Shown: positions 19,964 through 28,585 of the stretch, piece after piece
Numbering within the stretch: position 1 is the first letter of the stretch
Layout: the number at the start of each line of letters is the position of its first letter
Source of the DNA: Candidatus Nitrotoga sp. SPKER
GTDB taxonomy: Bacteria; Pseudomonadota; Gammaproteobacteria; Burkholderiales; Gallionellaceae
Assembly: GCA_003402285.1 (NCBI GenBank)
Contig: QFXG01000007.1
Coordinates: 40,255 to 104,254, forward strand
Length of the DNA stretch: 64,000 nucleotides
Direction: 5' to 3'
Made by a program: the position numbers and the translations under genes
The notes under the pieces: model-generated
Database searches by the model: none
The model's input: only the letters and a program-made list of their open reading frames with translations
Told to the model about the DNA's origin: nothing

Positions 19964-20134
19964 TCAGTTCTTCGCACCCGGCATCCGTTCGGTATGACCA
20001 GGTTTATAGGGCACTATACAACGTAAATACCGACGCAAGAATAGACGCCGTAACAGCCGGTACTTCACTACATAGTAAGTAACTACCGCTAACAGTACGC
20101 CTGAAAGGAGAGATAAAATAAAATTTTTCAGCAT
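19964..20134 (-). CDS. bcsF: BcsF-like small membrane protein
   Basis: A 56-residue frame between bcsE and bcsQ: MLKNFILSLLSGVLLAVV, then YYVVKYRLLRRLFLRRYLR and a polar tail ending PGAKN. One N-terminal transmembrane helix followed by a strongly basic cytoplasmic segment matches the shape and position of E. coli BcsF, the membrane anchor for BcsE. Sequence identity is low, so the call rests on size, topology and its place between bcsE (11 bp) and bcsQ (3 bp). No clear ribosome site is seen, so translational coupling is likely. Confidence 0.78.
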   Translation of the reverse strand: MLKNFILSLLSGVLLAVVTYYVVKYRLLRRLFLRRYLRCIVPYKPGHTERMPGAKN

Positions 20135-20145
20135 TATCAAAGAAT

Positions 20146-21942
20146 TTATTCAGATAAAGTAGAACACATGCCCGCCGTTGCACGCCGCGGCAAGGAAAAA
20201 GGTCGCATGGCACGGTGCTTATCCACTGGGCATATCAACTTAAGCTCAGTAGTTTCAACCGATGAAGACGGGAAAATCTGTTTCATCTGCTTCTGGGGGC
20301 CAGCTGTTGCGATCGAACGCTTGGCTTTGTCTTCCAGAATTGGCAAATCGACTTGTAGTACTGATGAGTAATCGTGCATGGGCGAGTTTTCATTGTCTCG
20401 CCGCAACTGATCGATGGACTCCCAGATCAACTCAGGTGTCGGCTCAATAATATGGGAAGAAAACAGCTCCGTCACAGGCACGGAAAAAAGCCGATCAAGC
20501 GTCGAATCCACATCCGACTCTCGGCAAGCAAACAAAAACAGATAAATACTATTCTGATCGGCAGTAAAGATATCGCCAAGTCTCCTTGCCTGGCAAGCCT
20601 GAAGAGCGTCCAGTTGTGCCACTCTGGAAAGAATTGGAAGGCGTATCAAGCTATGGCCCAGATCAATACGTTCGGAACGCTTGAGCATTGCCGTCACTTC
20701 GCGACAAAAAATGGACGGCGATAGGTAACCGGCAATTTGGTTGGGTTCAGCAGCCTGCACCGCAAGAAGATATTCATTCTCCATCGGGCGACTAAATACT
20801 TGGTCAGACATGGTATTTATAATCTGCACTACGCGAGAGAATGGAATTTCCTTGTACACCATCAAGTTGATCCCCAAACGCAGGAGCATCAACTCGTTAT
20901 TGTAACGAAGCTTGTTGGTGGTTTCTCGCACAATAATTTTCAAGGAGCGGGGGTGGGACGAGCGCATGCGATGGACAAATCGCGATAGTGCTTCAAACTC
21001 ATGATCACCATCCGCGTGTAACAGGATGGTAGCGGCCACCGCATTATCACAGATCGCTTCCATATCGGACAAATCACTTGCCACTATCCATTCTGCGGGC
21101 ACACCTTTGACTCCGGCAACGGTCGCTGCTGTCGCTATGACTCGCCCTTGGTCAGGCGCATAAAAAACTACCTGCCCTCCAGCATTCATTTCAGAACTAT
21201 CTGAACTCAGAGACTTATCCTGTTCGGACAATTTCAGACCAAATTGCCGATGCACACTCTTATCCTGCCCTACCCACCGCTCAATAGTTAACAGGCCTCC
21301 ACCGCAATCTCCATCCAATACGGCAAGGTTAGGTACAAGCTCCGGTAAAGTTTGCAGCAATGGCAAAAAACCATGAGCTCCGTTAATATCTTTGATTATT
21401 AGCAGAATGGGCGCATGGCGATTTGCAGCCCATTCCTTCCAGGCTTGCCACTGTTGGATAAATAAATTTTTGTTCTGCCAATCAAAAATCGCCTGGCCCT
21501 CCTGAATCAGCAAAGTGTGGTGTGCGGTCACGCCACAAACACCAATCTCATCAAAGAAGCGATCAGCACCCAGACGTCCTATAACCTCGGCACAATCATT
21601 GGTAACACGGAAAAAAACAAGTGGTCCAGGATTGTCTTTATCAACGGTACCAAGGCTGCGAGCGAACCGATCCATAAATTTCTGCCCGGACTCTCCCGAT
21701 GCTAATATGGCCAACGGCCCTGCCTGTCTAAAATTACGTGCTGCCGAGAGTGCACAACACTGCCCTAGTGCCTCGTCCCGCACCAACAAAACACTCGTCA
21801 AACCGGCACTGCACAGACCCACATCAGCAGGTAAACCAAACACTCCCAGATGAGTTTGATCGATCATGACTCCCCTCGAAGTACTGTCTTTGCGCAATAA
21901 GCGCATGATCAAAGACATAAATCGCCCAAACATATTTATCAT
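20146..21942 (-). CDS. bcsE: BcsE, cyclic di-GMP-binding cellulose regulator
   Basis: A 598-aa cytosolic protein resembling BcsE, which binds cyclic di-GMP through its GIL domain and boosts cellulose synthesis with BcsF and BcsA. The GIL-type segment KIIVRETTNKLRYNNELMLL followed by LGINLMVYKEIPFSRV is recognisable around the middle. In enterobacterial BcsE an RxGD/RxxD I-site lies here; this protein reads RYNN, so the Asp appears lost. The first 300 residues resemble the degenerate RecA/receiver part. The ATG at 21942 overlaps the dgkA stop (TAATG), with GAGG just upstream. Confidence 0.83.
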   Translation of the reverse strand: MINMFGRFMSLIMRLLRKDSTSRGVMIDQTHLGVFGLPADVGLCSAGLTSVLLVRDEALGQCCALSAARNFRQAGPLAILASGESGQKFMDRFARSLGTVDKDNPGPLVFFRVTNDCAEVIGRLGADRFFDEIGVCGVTAHHTLLIQEGQAIFDWQNKNLFIQQWQAWKEWAANRHAPILLIIKDINGAHGFLPLLQTLPELVPNLAVLDGDCGGGLLTIERWVGQDKSVHRQFGLKLSEQDKSLSSDSSEMNAGGQVVFYAPDQGRVIATAATVAGVKGVPAEWIVASDLSDMEAICDNAVAATILLHADGDHEFEALSRFVHRMRSSHPRSLKIIVRETTNKLRYNNELMLLRLGINLMVYKEIPFSRVVQIINTMSDQVFSRPMENEYLLAVQAAEPNQIAGYLSPSIFCREVTAMLKRSERIDLGHSLIRLPILSRVAQLDALQACQARRLGDIFTADQNSIYLFLFACRESDVDSTLDRLFSVPVTELFSSHIIEPTPELIWESIDQLRRDNENSPMHDYSSVLQVDLPILEDKAKRSIATAGPQKQMKQIFPSSSVETTELKLICPVDKHRAMRPFSLPRRATAGMCSTLSE

Positions 21943-22319
21943 TACCTCAGAGACCACAAAATCATGGCCCAAATTAAAATGGCGTTCGTTAATGCCAACA
22001 AAACGGCAGCACTACCCATATCCTTTGCCCTTTTAGCCAATGGATGAATATCCAATGACACTCGATCCACATTGGCTTCAATGGCCGAGTTGAGCATTTC
22101 CACCACCAATATCAGCATAAGGCTAGCCACTAACAACACCCGCTGAGTCACGTCTACCGGCACCATGAAAGCCACCGGCACAAGAACAATAACGAGAATA
22201 ACTTCTTGACGAAAAGCGGCCTCCTCTCGCCATGCAAGTAGTAATCCAGACAGGGAGTAACTCAGGGCATTCACTAACCGACGTAACCCGGAAGTTTTGT
22301 GAGGATTAACACTTGTCAT
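21942..22319 (-). CDS. dgkA: DgkA, diacylglycerol kinase
   Basis: A small integral membrane kinase (125 aa) that phosphorylates diacylglycerol to phosphatidic acid. Family signatures EEAAFRQE, EMLNSAIEANVDR and AKDMGSAAV are intact, with three membrane spans. An in-frame GTG five codons upstream is possible, but it overlaps the GGGTGA ribosome site. The stop overlaps the bcsE start (TAATG), making dgkA the first gene of the operon bcsE-F-Q-A-G. Diacylglycerol is the by-product when BcsG takes phosphoethanolamine from phosphatidylethanolamine, so a recycling role is a reasonable inference. Confidence 0.94.
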   Translation of the reverse strand: MTSVNPHKTSGLRRLVNALSYSLSGLLLAWREEAAFRQEVILVIVLVPVAFMVPVDVTQRVLLVASLMLILVVEMLNSAIEANVDRVSLDIHPLAKRAKDMGSAAVLLALTNAILIWAMILWSLR

Positions 22320-22778
22320 GTTTACGAATTTCACCCTATCGATTTAACTTCGAAGTAAACCACTTGCTAGTCTAATGCATCGTTTTTAATAGAATGATTA
22401 TTTACTCATTAATTTCGAGATAGAAACTTTCCATGATGCTGTTACACATAACACCCAGAGTATTTTAAATTTTGCCTTTTTCATACCGGCCATACTACGT
22501 GTTCATCTAATTCTTCGTAAGTTCCTTAATTATCGGTCAATTTTATTAAAGCTTAAAATAGTAGAGCATCTAGTAGATTAGCCAGAATATCTATTGCATG
22601 TTGTGCATGCCAAGTAAATAGGCGTATCGGATTAACTTAGCTTTCGTGCAATTAAAAAACAATGCCGATGGTTTAAGAACCGAACACAAGGTGATCTATC
22701 ATTCCCTAATTGCTTGAATTATCCTATTGTCATACAATGATAATCATTCTCATAAAATCATGAAGCACGCTAGTACTG
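22320..22778. other. Divergent promoter region between dgkA-bcs and the first fec cassette
   Basis: About 450 AT-rich bases with no credible gene. The right end carries the Fur box listed separately; the left end should hold the dgkA-bcs promoter, which I cannot place. Confidence 0.5.
22733..22751. promoter_or_regulatory. Fur box upstream of fecI
   Basis: CATAATGATAATCATTCTC-like sequence (actual: cat-acAATGATAATCATTCTC, core 22736-22751) closely matches the Fur consensus GATAATGATAATCATTATC. It lies about 28 bases before the fecI-type start, the right place to block transcription when iron is plentiful. Confidence 0.75.
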
Positions 22779-23285
22779 ATGTCAACGGCAAATACCATTT
22801 CTCAGGAAATTGAATCACTCTACAGCAATCATCATAATTGGCTGTGTGGGTGGTTACGCAAAAAACTGGGGACAAACTGTGACGCGGTTGACTTCGCACA
22901 TGACACTTTCCTGCGTATTCTTACATCACGCGACCTATTTTGTATCCGCGAGCCCCGTGCTTATCTCGCCACGGTCGCAGGCGGATTAGTCGCTCATCAT
23001 TATCGCCGGCGCGCCATTGAAAAAGCTTATCTTGACGCGCTAGCCAGTTTGCCAGAACCGGAGACTCCTTCCCCGGAATACAGTGCTATTTTGTTGGAAA
23101 CATTAATTGAGATTGATCAATTACTCGATAACTTGCCTCTAAAAGCACGCCGAGCGTTTTTACTGGCGCAACTCGAAGGTTTGACTTATGCGGAAATTGC
23201 TCAGCAATTAGGTGTATCCGTCAGCATGGTTAAACAATATATGCTGCGTGCCACACAGCAATGCTATTTTTCGCTCTCGCTCTGA
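22779..23285 (+). CDS. FecI-type ECF sigma factor
   Basis: A 168-aa ECF sigma factor of the iron-starvation (FecI) group, which directs RNA polymerase to a TonB receptor promoter. Region 2 shows FAHDTFLRIL and EPRAYLATVAGGLVAHHYRRR; region 4 shows LKARRAFLLAQLEGLTYAEIAQQLGVSVSMVKQYM, split by the usual acidic linker. The Fur box upstream suggests control by iron, and the downstream FecR-type gene (3 bp away) should encode its membrane regulator. The ribosome site is poor. The second FecI-type protein of the window (62905-63411) is a clear paralogue. Confidence 0.93.
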   Translation: MSTANTISQEIESLYSNHHNWLCGWLRKKLGTNCDAVDFAHDTFLRILTSRDLFCIREPRAYLATVAGGLVAHHYRRRAIEKAYLDALASLPEPETPSPEYSAILLETLIEIDQLLDNLPLKARRAFLLAQLEGLTYAEIAQQLGVSVSMVKQYMLRATQQCYFSLSL

Positions 23286-23288
23286 ACC

Positions 23289-24314
23289 ATGGCCACCAAA
23301 AATGCGGTTGGTTCTACTGCTATGCCTAAGCAAACCACTACTTTTACAGAGGTTGAATTACCCTTCAATACCCACGTTGCTCAGCAGGCATCCGAATGGC
23401 TAGTCTTGCTAATTTCCGGTACTGCCACAGATGATGATCGCCATGCCTGGGAAAAGTGGCGCAACGCCGACCCAGAACATGGTCGTGCTTGGCATCACAT
23501 TGAAAATATCAACCAGCGCTTTCAGGGAATACCCACTGACATTGCCTTCAAAACATTGGCTCCCAATGTTTTACAAAATCGCCGTCGCTTGATTAAGGCA
23601 CTCACTATAGTACTCATGGCAAGTGGAACGGGTTTGATCGTTCGAAAGACGACACCCTGGTGTGAATGGACTGCCGACTATCGAACCAGTACAGGCGAAC
23701 AGCGTAAGCTTACGTTGGCAGATGGCACGCTCGTTGTGCTCAATACCACTAGTGCCATTGATGTGGATTACAACGACACTACAAGATTAATACAGCTGCG
23801 CACCGGCGAAATGTTTATTACCACCGCTCAGGATAAGCCAGCGACTACATTGATGCGACCTTTCGTTGTTGAAACTGCAGAAGGTACGGTGCGTGCGCTC
23901 GGCACACGTTTCGTTGTCCGCCAAGAAAACGGTAGCAGCCATGTGGCTGTCTATGAAGGCGCGGTTGAAATTGAACCTTTCGATGCCCGTGATCAAAAGA
24001 TCGTCGTATCAGCCGGACAAGCACTCAATTTCACCCGACAAACCAGGGATACTGTTTTATCGGCTGACGAAAATGCTATCGCCTGGACGGAAGGCATGAT
24101 CGTCGCCGAAAAAATACGCTTGGGCGACTTTATCGACAGTCTGCGCCGTTATCGGACTGGATATCTGAATTGCGATCCAGCAGTAGCGAATCTGCTCGTT
24201 TCCGGTGTTTTTCCATTGAAAAATACAGACAGCGTACTGGCATCGCTCACAGATTCGCTGCCAGTCAGCATCCATTATCGAACCCGATTCTGGGTGACAG
24301 TGGTACACAAGTGA
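23289..24314 (+). CDS. FecR-type anti-sigma/signal transducer
   Basis: A single-pass inner-membrane regulator (341 aa) that relays the ligand-loaded state of the outer-membrane receptor to the FecI-type sigma factor. The N-terminal cytosolic domain has QASEWLVLLISG and WEKWRNADPEHGRAW. A membrane helix lies near residues 102-118. The periplasmic FecR domain shows EWTADYRTSTGEQRKLTLAD, GTLVVLNTTSA and GTRFVVR. A C-terminal STN-like segment follows. Placed between the sigma factor and receptor genes as usual. Confidence 0.92.
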   Translation: MATKNAVGSTAMPKQTTTFTEVELPFNTHVAQQASEWLVLLISGTATDDDRHAWEKWRNADPEHGRAWHHIENINQRFQGIPTDIAFKTLAPNVLQNRRRLIKALTIVLMASGTGLIVRKTTPWCEWTADYRTSTGEQRKLTLADGTLVVLNTTSAIDVDYNDTTRLIQLRTGEMFITTAQDKPATTLMRPFVVETAEGTVRALGTRFVVRQENGSSHVAVYEGAVEIEPFDARDQKIVVSAGQALNFTRQTRDTVLSADENAIAWTEGMIVAEKIRLGDFIDSLRRYRTGYLNCDPAVANLLVSGVFPLKNTDSVLASLTDSLPVSIHYRTRFWVTVVHK

Positions 24315-24329
24315 CAAATCTCCTCCTAA

Positions 24330-24360
24330 AAAAATTATTTTAAAAATTACTGTCCTTTTT
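24330..24360 (+). promoter_or_regulatory. Possible FecI-type ECF promoter before the TonB receptor gene
   Basis: The string ACTGTCCTTTTTT at about 24349-24361, with AAAAAT 16 bases before its GTCC, resembles the E. coli fecA promoter pattern (GGAAAT, then GTCCTTT) as I recall it. It lies about 90 bases before the receptor start. This is a weak call by pattern only. Confidence 0.28.
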
Positions 24361-24449
24361 TCAGTTTCAAGTGGCCTACCAACTAAGCCGCTGCAAAAAC
24401 AGCAGTGCACAGGTTAATACCACTTAAACAAACTTGGAAAGAGGAAACA

Positions 24450-26963
24450 ATGGGAATCCGGAAGAATCGTAGCAAGCAATGCAAAAACAGTGCCCAGAAC
24501 ATATCAACATGGCGGCTCACACAGCGCTCACGCGCTATTCATACTATGTTTTATGGCTTAGCGACATTAGCCAGCATGACCGTAGTGGCGCCCTTTGTCT
24601 ACGCAGCGGATACTGTACAGGTGCAGCCAGCACTCAAGCACTATGATGTTCCTGCCGGACCGCTTGCTACCCGTTTGAATGACCTCGCCCGAGCAGCGGG
24701 TGTGCTATTGTCATTCGACCCGGCACTCGCTGAAGGCAAGCGTACCAATGGAATATCCGGTGACTATGCGCTTTCCGATGCATTTGCAAAGCTGTTGACC
24801 GGTTCAAATGTTGAAGCCGTTGCGATTTCAGGTGGCCGGTACACCCTGAAAACCTTACCCATTGCTTCGATCCCGCGGGGAGCCGAACTCAATGCAACAA
24901 CGTTACCCGAGGTTAGGGTGTCGGCGACAACGAGCAATAAAGAAACGGCCTATGGCCCCGTAACAGGTTATGTTGCCAAACGTAGCGCTACTGCAACCAA
25001 AACCGACACCCCGATTATCGAAATACCGCAATCAATCTCCGTTATTACCCGTGACGAACTCGATGACCGCGGCGTTCAAGGGATGACGGAAGCATTACGA
25101 TATGTCCCTGGCGTAGTCGTCGATAATTTTGGATACGAACCCAGAGGCTTCGAATACATCCTTATGCGTGGCTTTAATGGGACCAATTCTGCCAATTTCC
25201 GGGACAGCCTACACCAGCTCACAGAAGGGCTATTTTACGCGTCTTTTATTAGTGAGCCCTATGGCGTTGAACGCATCGAGGTCATGCGCGGGCCAAGCTC
25301 CATTATGTTTGGCAAGGGTGATGCAGGCGGGGTTGTGAATCGTGTCAGCAAGCTTCCCAGCCGGGACGCCCTGCGCGAGATCGAGGTTCGGGTCGGCAAC
25401 TTTAACCGCAAACAAGTCAATGTTGACGTGGGTGGTACACTCAATGAAGACCGAACACTGCTTTATCGCATTGTTGGCGTCGGGCTGGATGCAGATACTC
25501 AAGTAAAATACCCAAATGGACAGGGCACGTCCCTTGATCGTCAGTATTTGGCACCTTCCTTGACATGGCACCCCTCAGTTGACACATCAATTACTCTACT
25601 TGCGGATGTACTAAAAAACACTAGCAACGCCTCTCCTTTTTTTCTGGTTGCCCCCAATGGGGTATTAACCCGCACGATGGCCGCTGATCCTGGTGTTGTT
25701 AAATATAGACAAAGCCAAGGTTCTATTGGCTACAAAGTCGAACATCATTTCAATGATACCTGGACAATCCGGCAAAATTTTCGTCATGCACAAACCAGTG
25801 TCAAGGTAAGAGAGGTGAATGCAGTTGATTATCTTGAGGACGGCAAGACACTACTCCGCTCCGCAACGTTCAGTAATGAACGGGTTAAACAGACACTTAT
25901 TGACACCCAGTTACAGGCTAAATTACGCACCGGAATGGCAGAACACACGATGCTATTTGGAATCGACGCCAATCGCGCTGATCTGACTCTCAACGCACTA
26001 GTAAGTGCTGTAACCCCTACACTGAACGTATTTTCGCCTATATACAATCAAACAATACCCAATCCTGACATATTGGCTGCAGATGGAAAACAAAGGGTTC
26101 AACAGGTTGGATTTTACCTTCAAGATCAGGTTAAATTTAATCAACGCTGGATTCTTACTTTGGGTGGACGGCAGGACAGAGTAAAAACTGTTCATAACGA
26201 TGTCCCTCAGGGCATCGCAGAAACTTCCACACAAAGTGCGTTTAGCGGCCGTGCTGGGTTAACCTACCTTGCGTCCAATGGTTTGGCACCTTACGTAAGC
26301 TATGCAGAATCTTTCGTACCCCAAGTCGCTTCAACATTTGACGGTAGACTTCTTGATCCAAGTCGCGGCAGGCAGTATGAAATCGGCATTAAATATCAAC
26401 CAAAAAACAGTAACAGTCTCTACACTGCTGCAATATTTGACCTGACCAAAACGAATGTTGCCACACCCGATCTGAATCCTGAGCACCTGGTGCTTAATCC
26501 TTTTGCCAGTATTCAGACGGGTGCAATTAGATCACGCGGGCTGGAACTGGAAGCAAGGACCGAACTGACCCGAAACCTGAATGCTATTGGGGCCTTCACT
26601 TACAACGATGTGGAAGTCACTAAAAGCAACGATATCGATTTAGATAAAGTTCCACCGCGGGTACCTAAAACAACGGCCTCATTCTGGCTGGACTATAAGC
26701 CATCTGAACCCGCTTGGCAGGGATTCGGTTTCGGTAGCGGCGTTCGCTATACCGCTAGCCGCTTTAACGACCCAACTAATAGCTCGTCCTTACCTTCATT
26801 TACTTTGTTTGATGCAGGGGCTCGTTACGAATCCGGCCATTGGCGCTATGCCCTGAATGCTGCGAATCTGTTCAACAAGCAATACACCTCTACTCAAAAT
26901 ACTTTTACCCATTTCCTGGGTACACAGAGAACTATTATCGCTAGCGTGAAGTATCGGTGGTAA
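24450..26963 (+). CDS. FecA/FpvA-type TonB-dependent siderophore receptor with signalling domain
   Basis: An outer-membrane receptor (837 aa) for a ferric siderophore. After a long twin-basic leader and signal peptide (ending VYAAD), an STN signalling domain (HYDVPAGPLATRLNDLARAA to about residue 140) contacts the FecR-type partner. The plug starts at DTPIIEIPQSISVITRDEL, with GVERIEVMRGPSSIMFG. A 22-strand barrel ends in the terminal aromatic (SVKYRW). The ATG at 24450 with AGAGGAAAC upstream is preferred to an in-frame ATG 15 codons earlier. The ligand cannot be deduced; the closest family feel is hydroxamate/pyoverdine-type receptors. Confidence 0.92.
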   Translation: MGIRKNRSKQCKNSAQNISTWRLTQRSRAIHTMFYGLATLASMTVVAPFVYAADTVQVQPALKHYDVPAGPLATRLNDLARAAGVLLSFDPALAEGKRTNGISGDYALSDAFAKLLTGSNVEAVAISGGRYTLKTLPIASIPRGAELNATTLPEVRVSATTSNKETAYGPVTGYVAKRSATATKTDTPIIEIPQSISVITRDELDDRGVQGMTEALRYVPGVVVDNFGYEPRGFEYILMRGFNGTNSANFRDSLHQLTEGLFYASFISEPYGVERIEVMRGPSSIMFGKGDAGGVVNRVSKLPSRDALREIEVRVGNFNRKQVNVDVGGTLNEDRTLLYRIVGVGLDADTQVKYPNGQGTSLDRQYLAPSLTWHPSVDTSITLLADVLKNTSNASPFFLVAPNGVLTRTMAADPGVVKYRQSQGSIGYKVEHHFNDTWTIRQNFRHAQTSVKVREVNAVDYLEDGKTLLRSATFSNERVKQTLIDTQLQAKLRTGMAEHTMLFGIDANRADLTLNALVSAVTPTLNVFSPIYNQTIPNPDILAADGKQRVQQVGFYLQDQVKFNQRWILTLGGRQDRVKTVHNDVPQGIAETSTQSAFSGRAGLTYLASNGLAPYVSYAESFVPQVASTFDGRLLDPSRGRQYEIGIKYQPKNSNSLYTAAIFDLTKTNVATPDLNPEHLVLNPFASIQTGAIRSRGLELEARTELTRNLNAIGAFTYNDVEVTKSNDIDLDKVPPRVPKTTASFWLDYKPSEPAWQGFGFGSGVRYTASRFNDPTNSSSLPSFTLFDAGARYESGHWRYALNAANLFNKQYTSTQNTFTHFLGTQRTIIASVKYRW

Positions 26964-27051
26964 ATCAAATTAGCTCTCGGCAAGGAAGAATAAAAGAGTT
27001 TCATAATGCTCAGAAACTCTTTATTTGATCTTTGAATATTAAGGATTTCCT

Positions 27052-28398
27052 ATGCGCTCAATCTTCGTTCATCTACATCGCTGGTTTGGCCTGACTATTG
27101 CTGGCTTTTTATTCATCTCCGGTATTACGGGCGCAATCATCTCCTGGGATCATGAACTTGATGAGCTCCTTAACCCTCATCTCACCGAGGTGCAGAGCCG
27201 GGGGCAGGCTATCCCTCCATTGGAAATAGCCAGACGCATCGAAGCTGCAAATCCTCATGCGTGGGTAACTTTCATCCCTTTATCAACACAAAGTGGTGAA
27301 TCAACAACTTTTGGTATTACCCCTCGCGTAAGCCCTGAGACCGGACGAGCATATGAACTTGGGTACAACCAGGTATTTGTAGATCCGATCACAGGATTGG
27401 AGTTAGGGAAACGCGAATGGGGGGCTGTGTCATTATCTCGTGAGAATTTGATATCTTTTCTGTACAAATTGCATTACAGCCTGCATATCCCGGAAATGTG
27501 GGGGACAGACAGGTGGGGCATCTGGTTGCTGGGAATCATTGCCATAATTTGGACTCTGGATTGTTTCTTTGGACTGTACCTAACATTGCCATTGCGACGA
27601 CAGCGCTTATCCAAAACAAATGCGCTACTGAATAGAGCCATTCCCAACACTTATTTACAACCGAAATTAGCAACGCAAAAAACAGAATCCACTTGGTGGG
27701 AAAGATGGTTACCTGCGTGGAAAGTACGCTGGAAAAATGAGGGATATAAGCGTAACTTTGATTTACATCGTGCAGGTAGCTTATGGACTTGGACGCTACT
27801 ATTCATCATTGCCTTTACCGCTTTTTCATTAAATCTGAACCGTGAAGTGTTTTTCCCCGTCATGTCGCTTGTATCGAATGTAACCCCTGACCCCTTCGAC
27901 CTACGAACCCCTAAGGATAAGCATCACCCTATTATTCCCAGGATTAATTACGAATCAATAATTGACAAAGCTCACGCAGAGTCCGCGCGTAGAGGCTGGA
28001 AAGAACCGGCCGGAAGCATATTCTACGCGGAAGATTATGGCATCTATGGGGTAGCTTTTTTCCATCCGGGTGATAACCACGGGGCAGCGGGAGTTGGTCC
28101 AGCACAACTCTACTTTGATGCTAAAGATGGACGTTATTTAGGAGATAGAAAACCTTGGAAAGGTTCAGTGGCGGATATCTTTATGCAGATGCAATTTCCC
28201 CTGCATTCTGGACGCATTCTTGGTCTACCAGGACGCATCCTTATCTCCATCATGGGATTAGTCGTAGCGATGCTCTCCGTAACGGGAGTTTATATATGGT
28301 GGAAAAAACGCCGGGGTCGTGCAGTGTTAACTGAACGTACACGTCGAGCACCTAATACTGGCATAAGTAACAATTATTCAATTTACAAAAATCCATGA
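27052..28398 (+). CDS. PepSY-associated transmembrane protein
   Basis: An inner-membrane protein (448 aa) of the PepSY_TM family, often encoded beside siderophore receptors and proposed to reduce or release iron in the periplasm (PiuB/FoxB-like). The N-terminal signature HLHRWFGLTIAGFLFISGITG is followed by PepSY-like periplasmic parts. The other membrane helices are near residues 158-178, 245-265 and 400-420, and IMGLVVAMLSVTGVYIWWKK is the typical final helix. An AAGGA site precedes the ATG. It follows the receptor by 88 bp and probably belongs to the same iron regulon. Confidence 0.9.
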   Translation: MRSIFVHLHRWFGLTIAGFLFISGITGAIISWDHELDELLNPHLTEVQSRGQAIPPLEIARRIEAANPHAWVTFIPLSTQSGESTTFGITPRVSPETGRAYELGYNQVFVDPITGLELGKREWGAVSLSRENLISFLYKLHYSLHIPEMWGTDRWGIWLLGIIAIIWTLDCFFGLYLTLPLRRQRLSKTNALLNRAIPNTYLQPKLATQKTESTWWERWLPAWKVRWKNEGYKRNFDLHRAGSLWTWTLLFIIAFTAFSLNLNREVFFPVMSLVSNVTPDPFDLRTPKDKHHPIIPRINYESIIDKAHAESARRGWKEPAGSIFYAEDYGIYGVAFFHPGDNHGAAGVGPAQLYFDAKDGRYLGDRKPWKGSVADIFMQMQFPLHSGRILGLPGRILISIMGLVVAMLSVTGVYIWWKKRRGRAVLTERTRRAPNTGISNNYSIYKNP

Positions 28399-28472
28399 AC
28401 GAACAAAAACGTCCCTGTAAATCAGCAAAAACAGATAAGAACAAACGGCGGCGCTTTTTACGAGCGAATTAA
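28395..28472 (+). CDS. Possible 25-residue basic peptide coupled to the PepSY gene
   Basis: A short frame starts in an ATGA overlap with the PepSY stop and encodes MNEQKRPCKSAKTDKNK followed by RRRFLRAN. About 40 percent of residues are Lys or Arg. No homologue is recognised and no ribosome site is independent of the upstream gene. The ATGA junction is the only sign of translation, so it may be chance. Confidence 0.3.
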   Translation: MNEQKRPCKSAKTDKNKRRRFLRAN

Positions 28473-28585
28473 ATGTGATTCTGCCTTTAAAAATAGATCA
28501 CAGCAGTTTTTTATCACAAACCCGGTATATTTCAATTAAGCAGACGGCAGCTTCATCGCAGCCTATAAATTGTTAGGCAGGCCGC

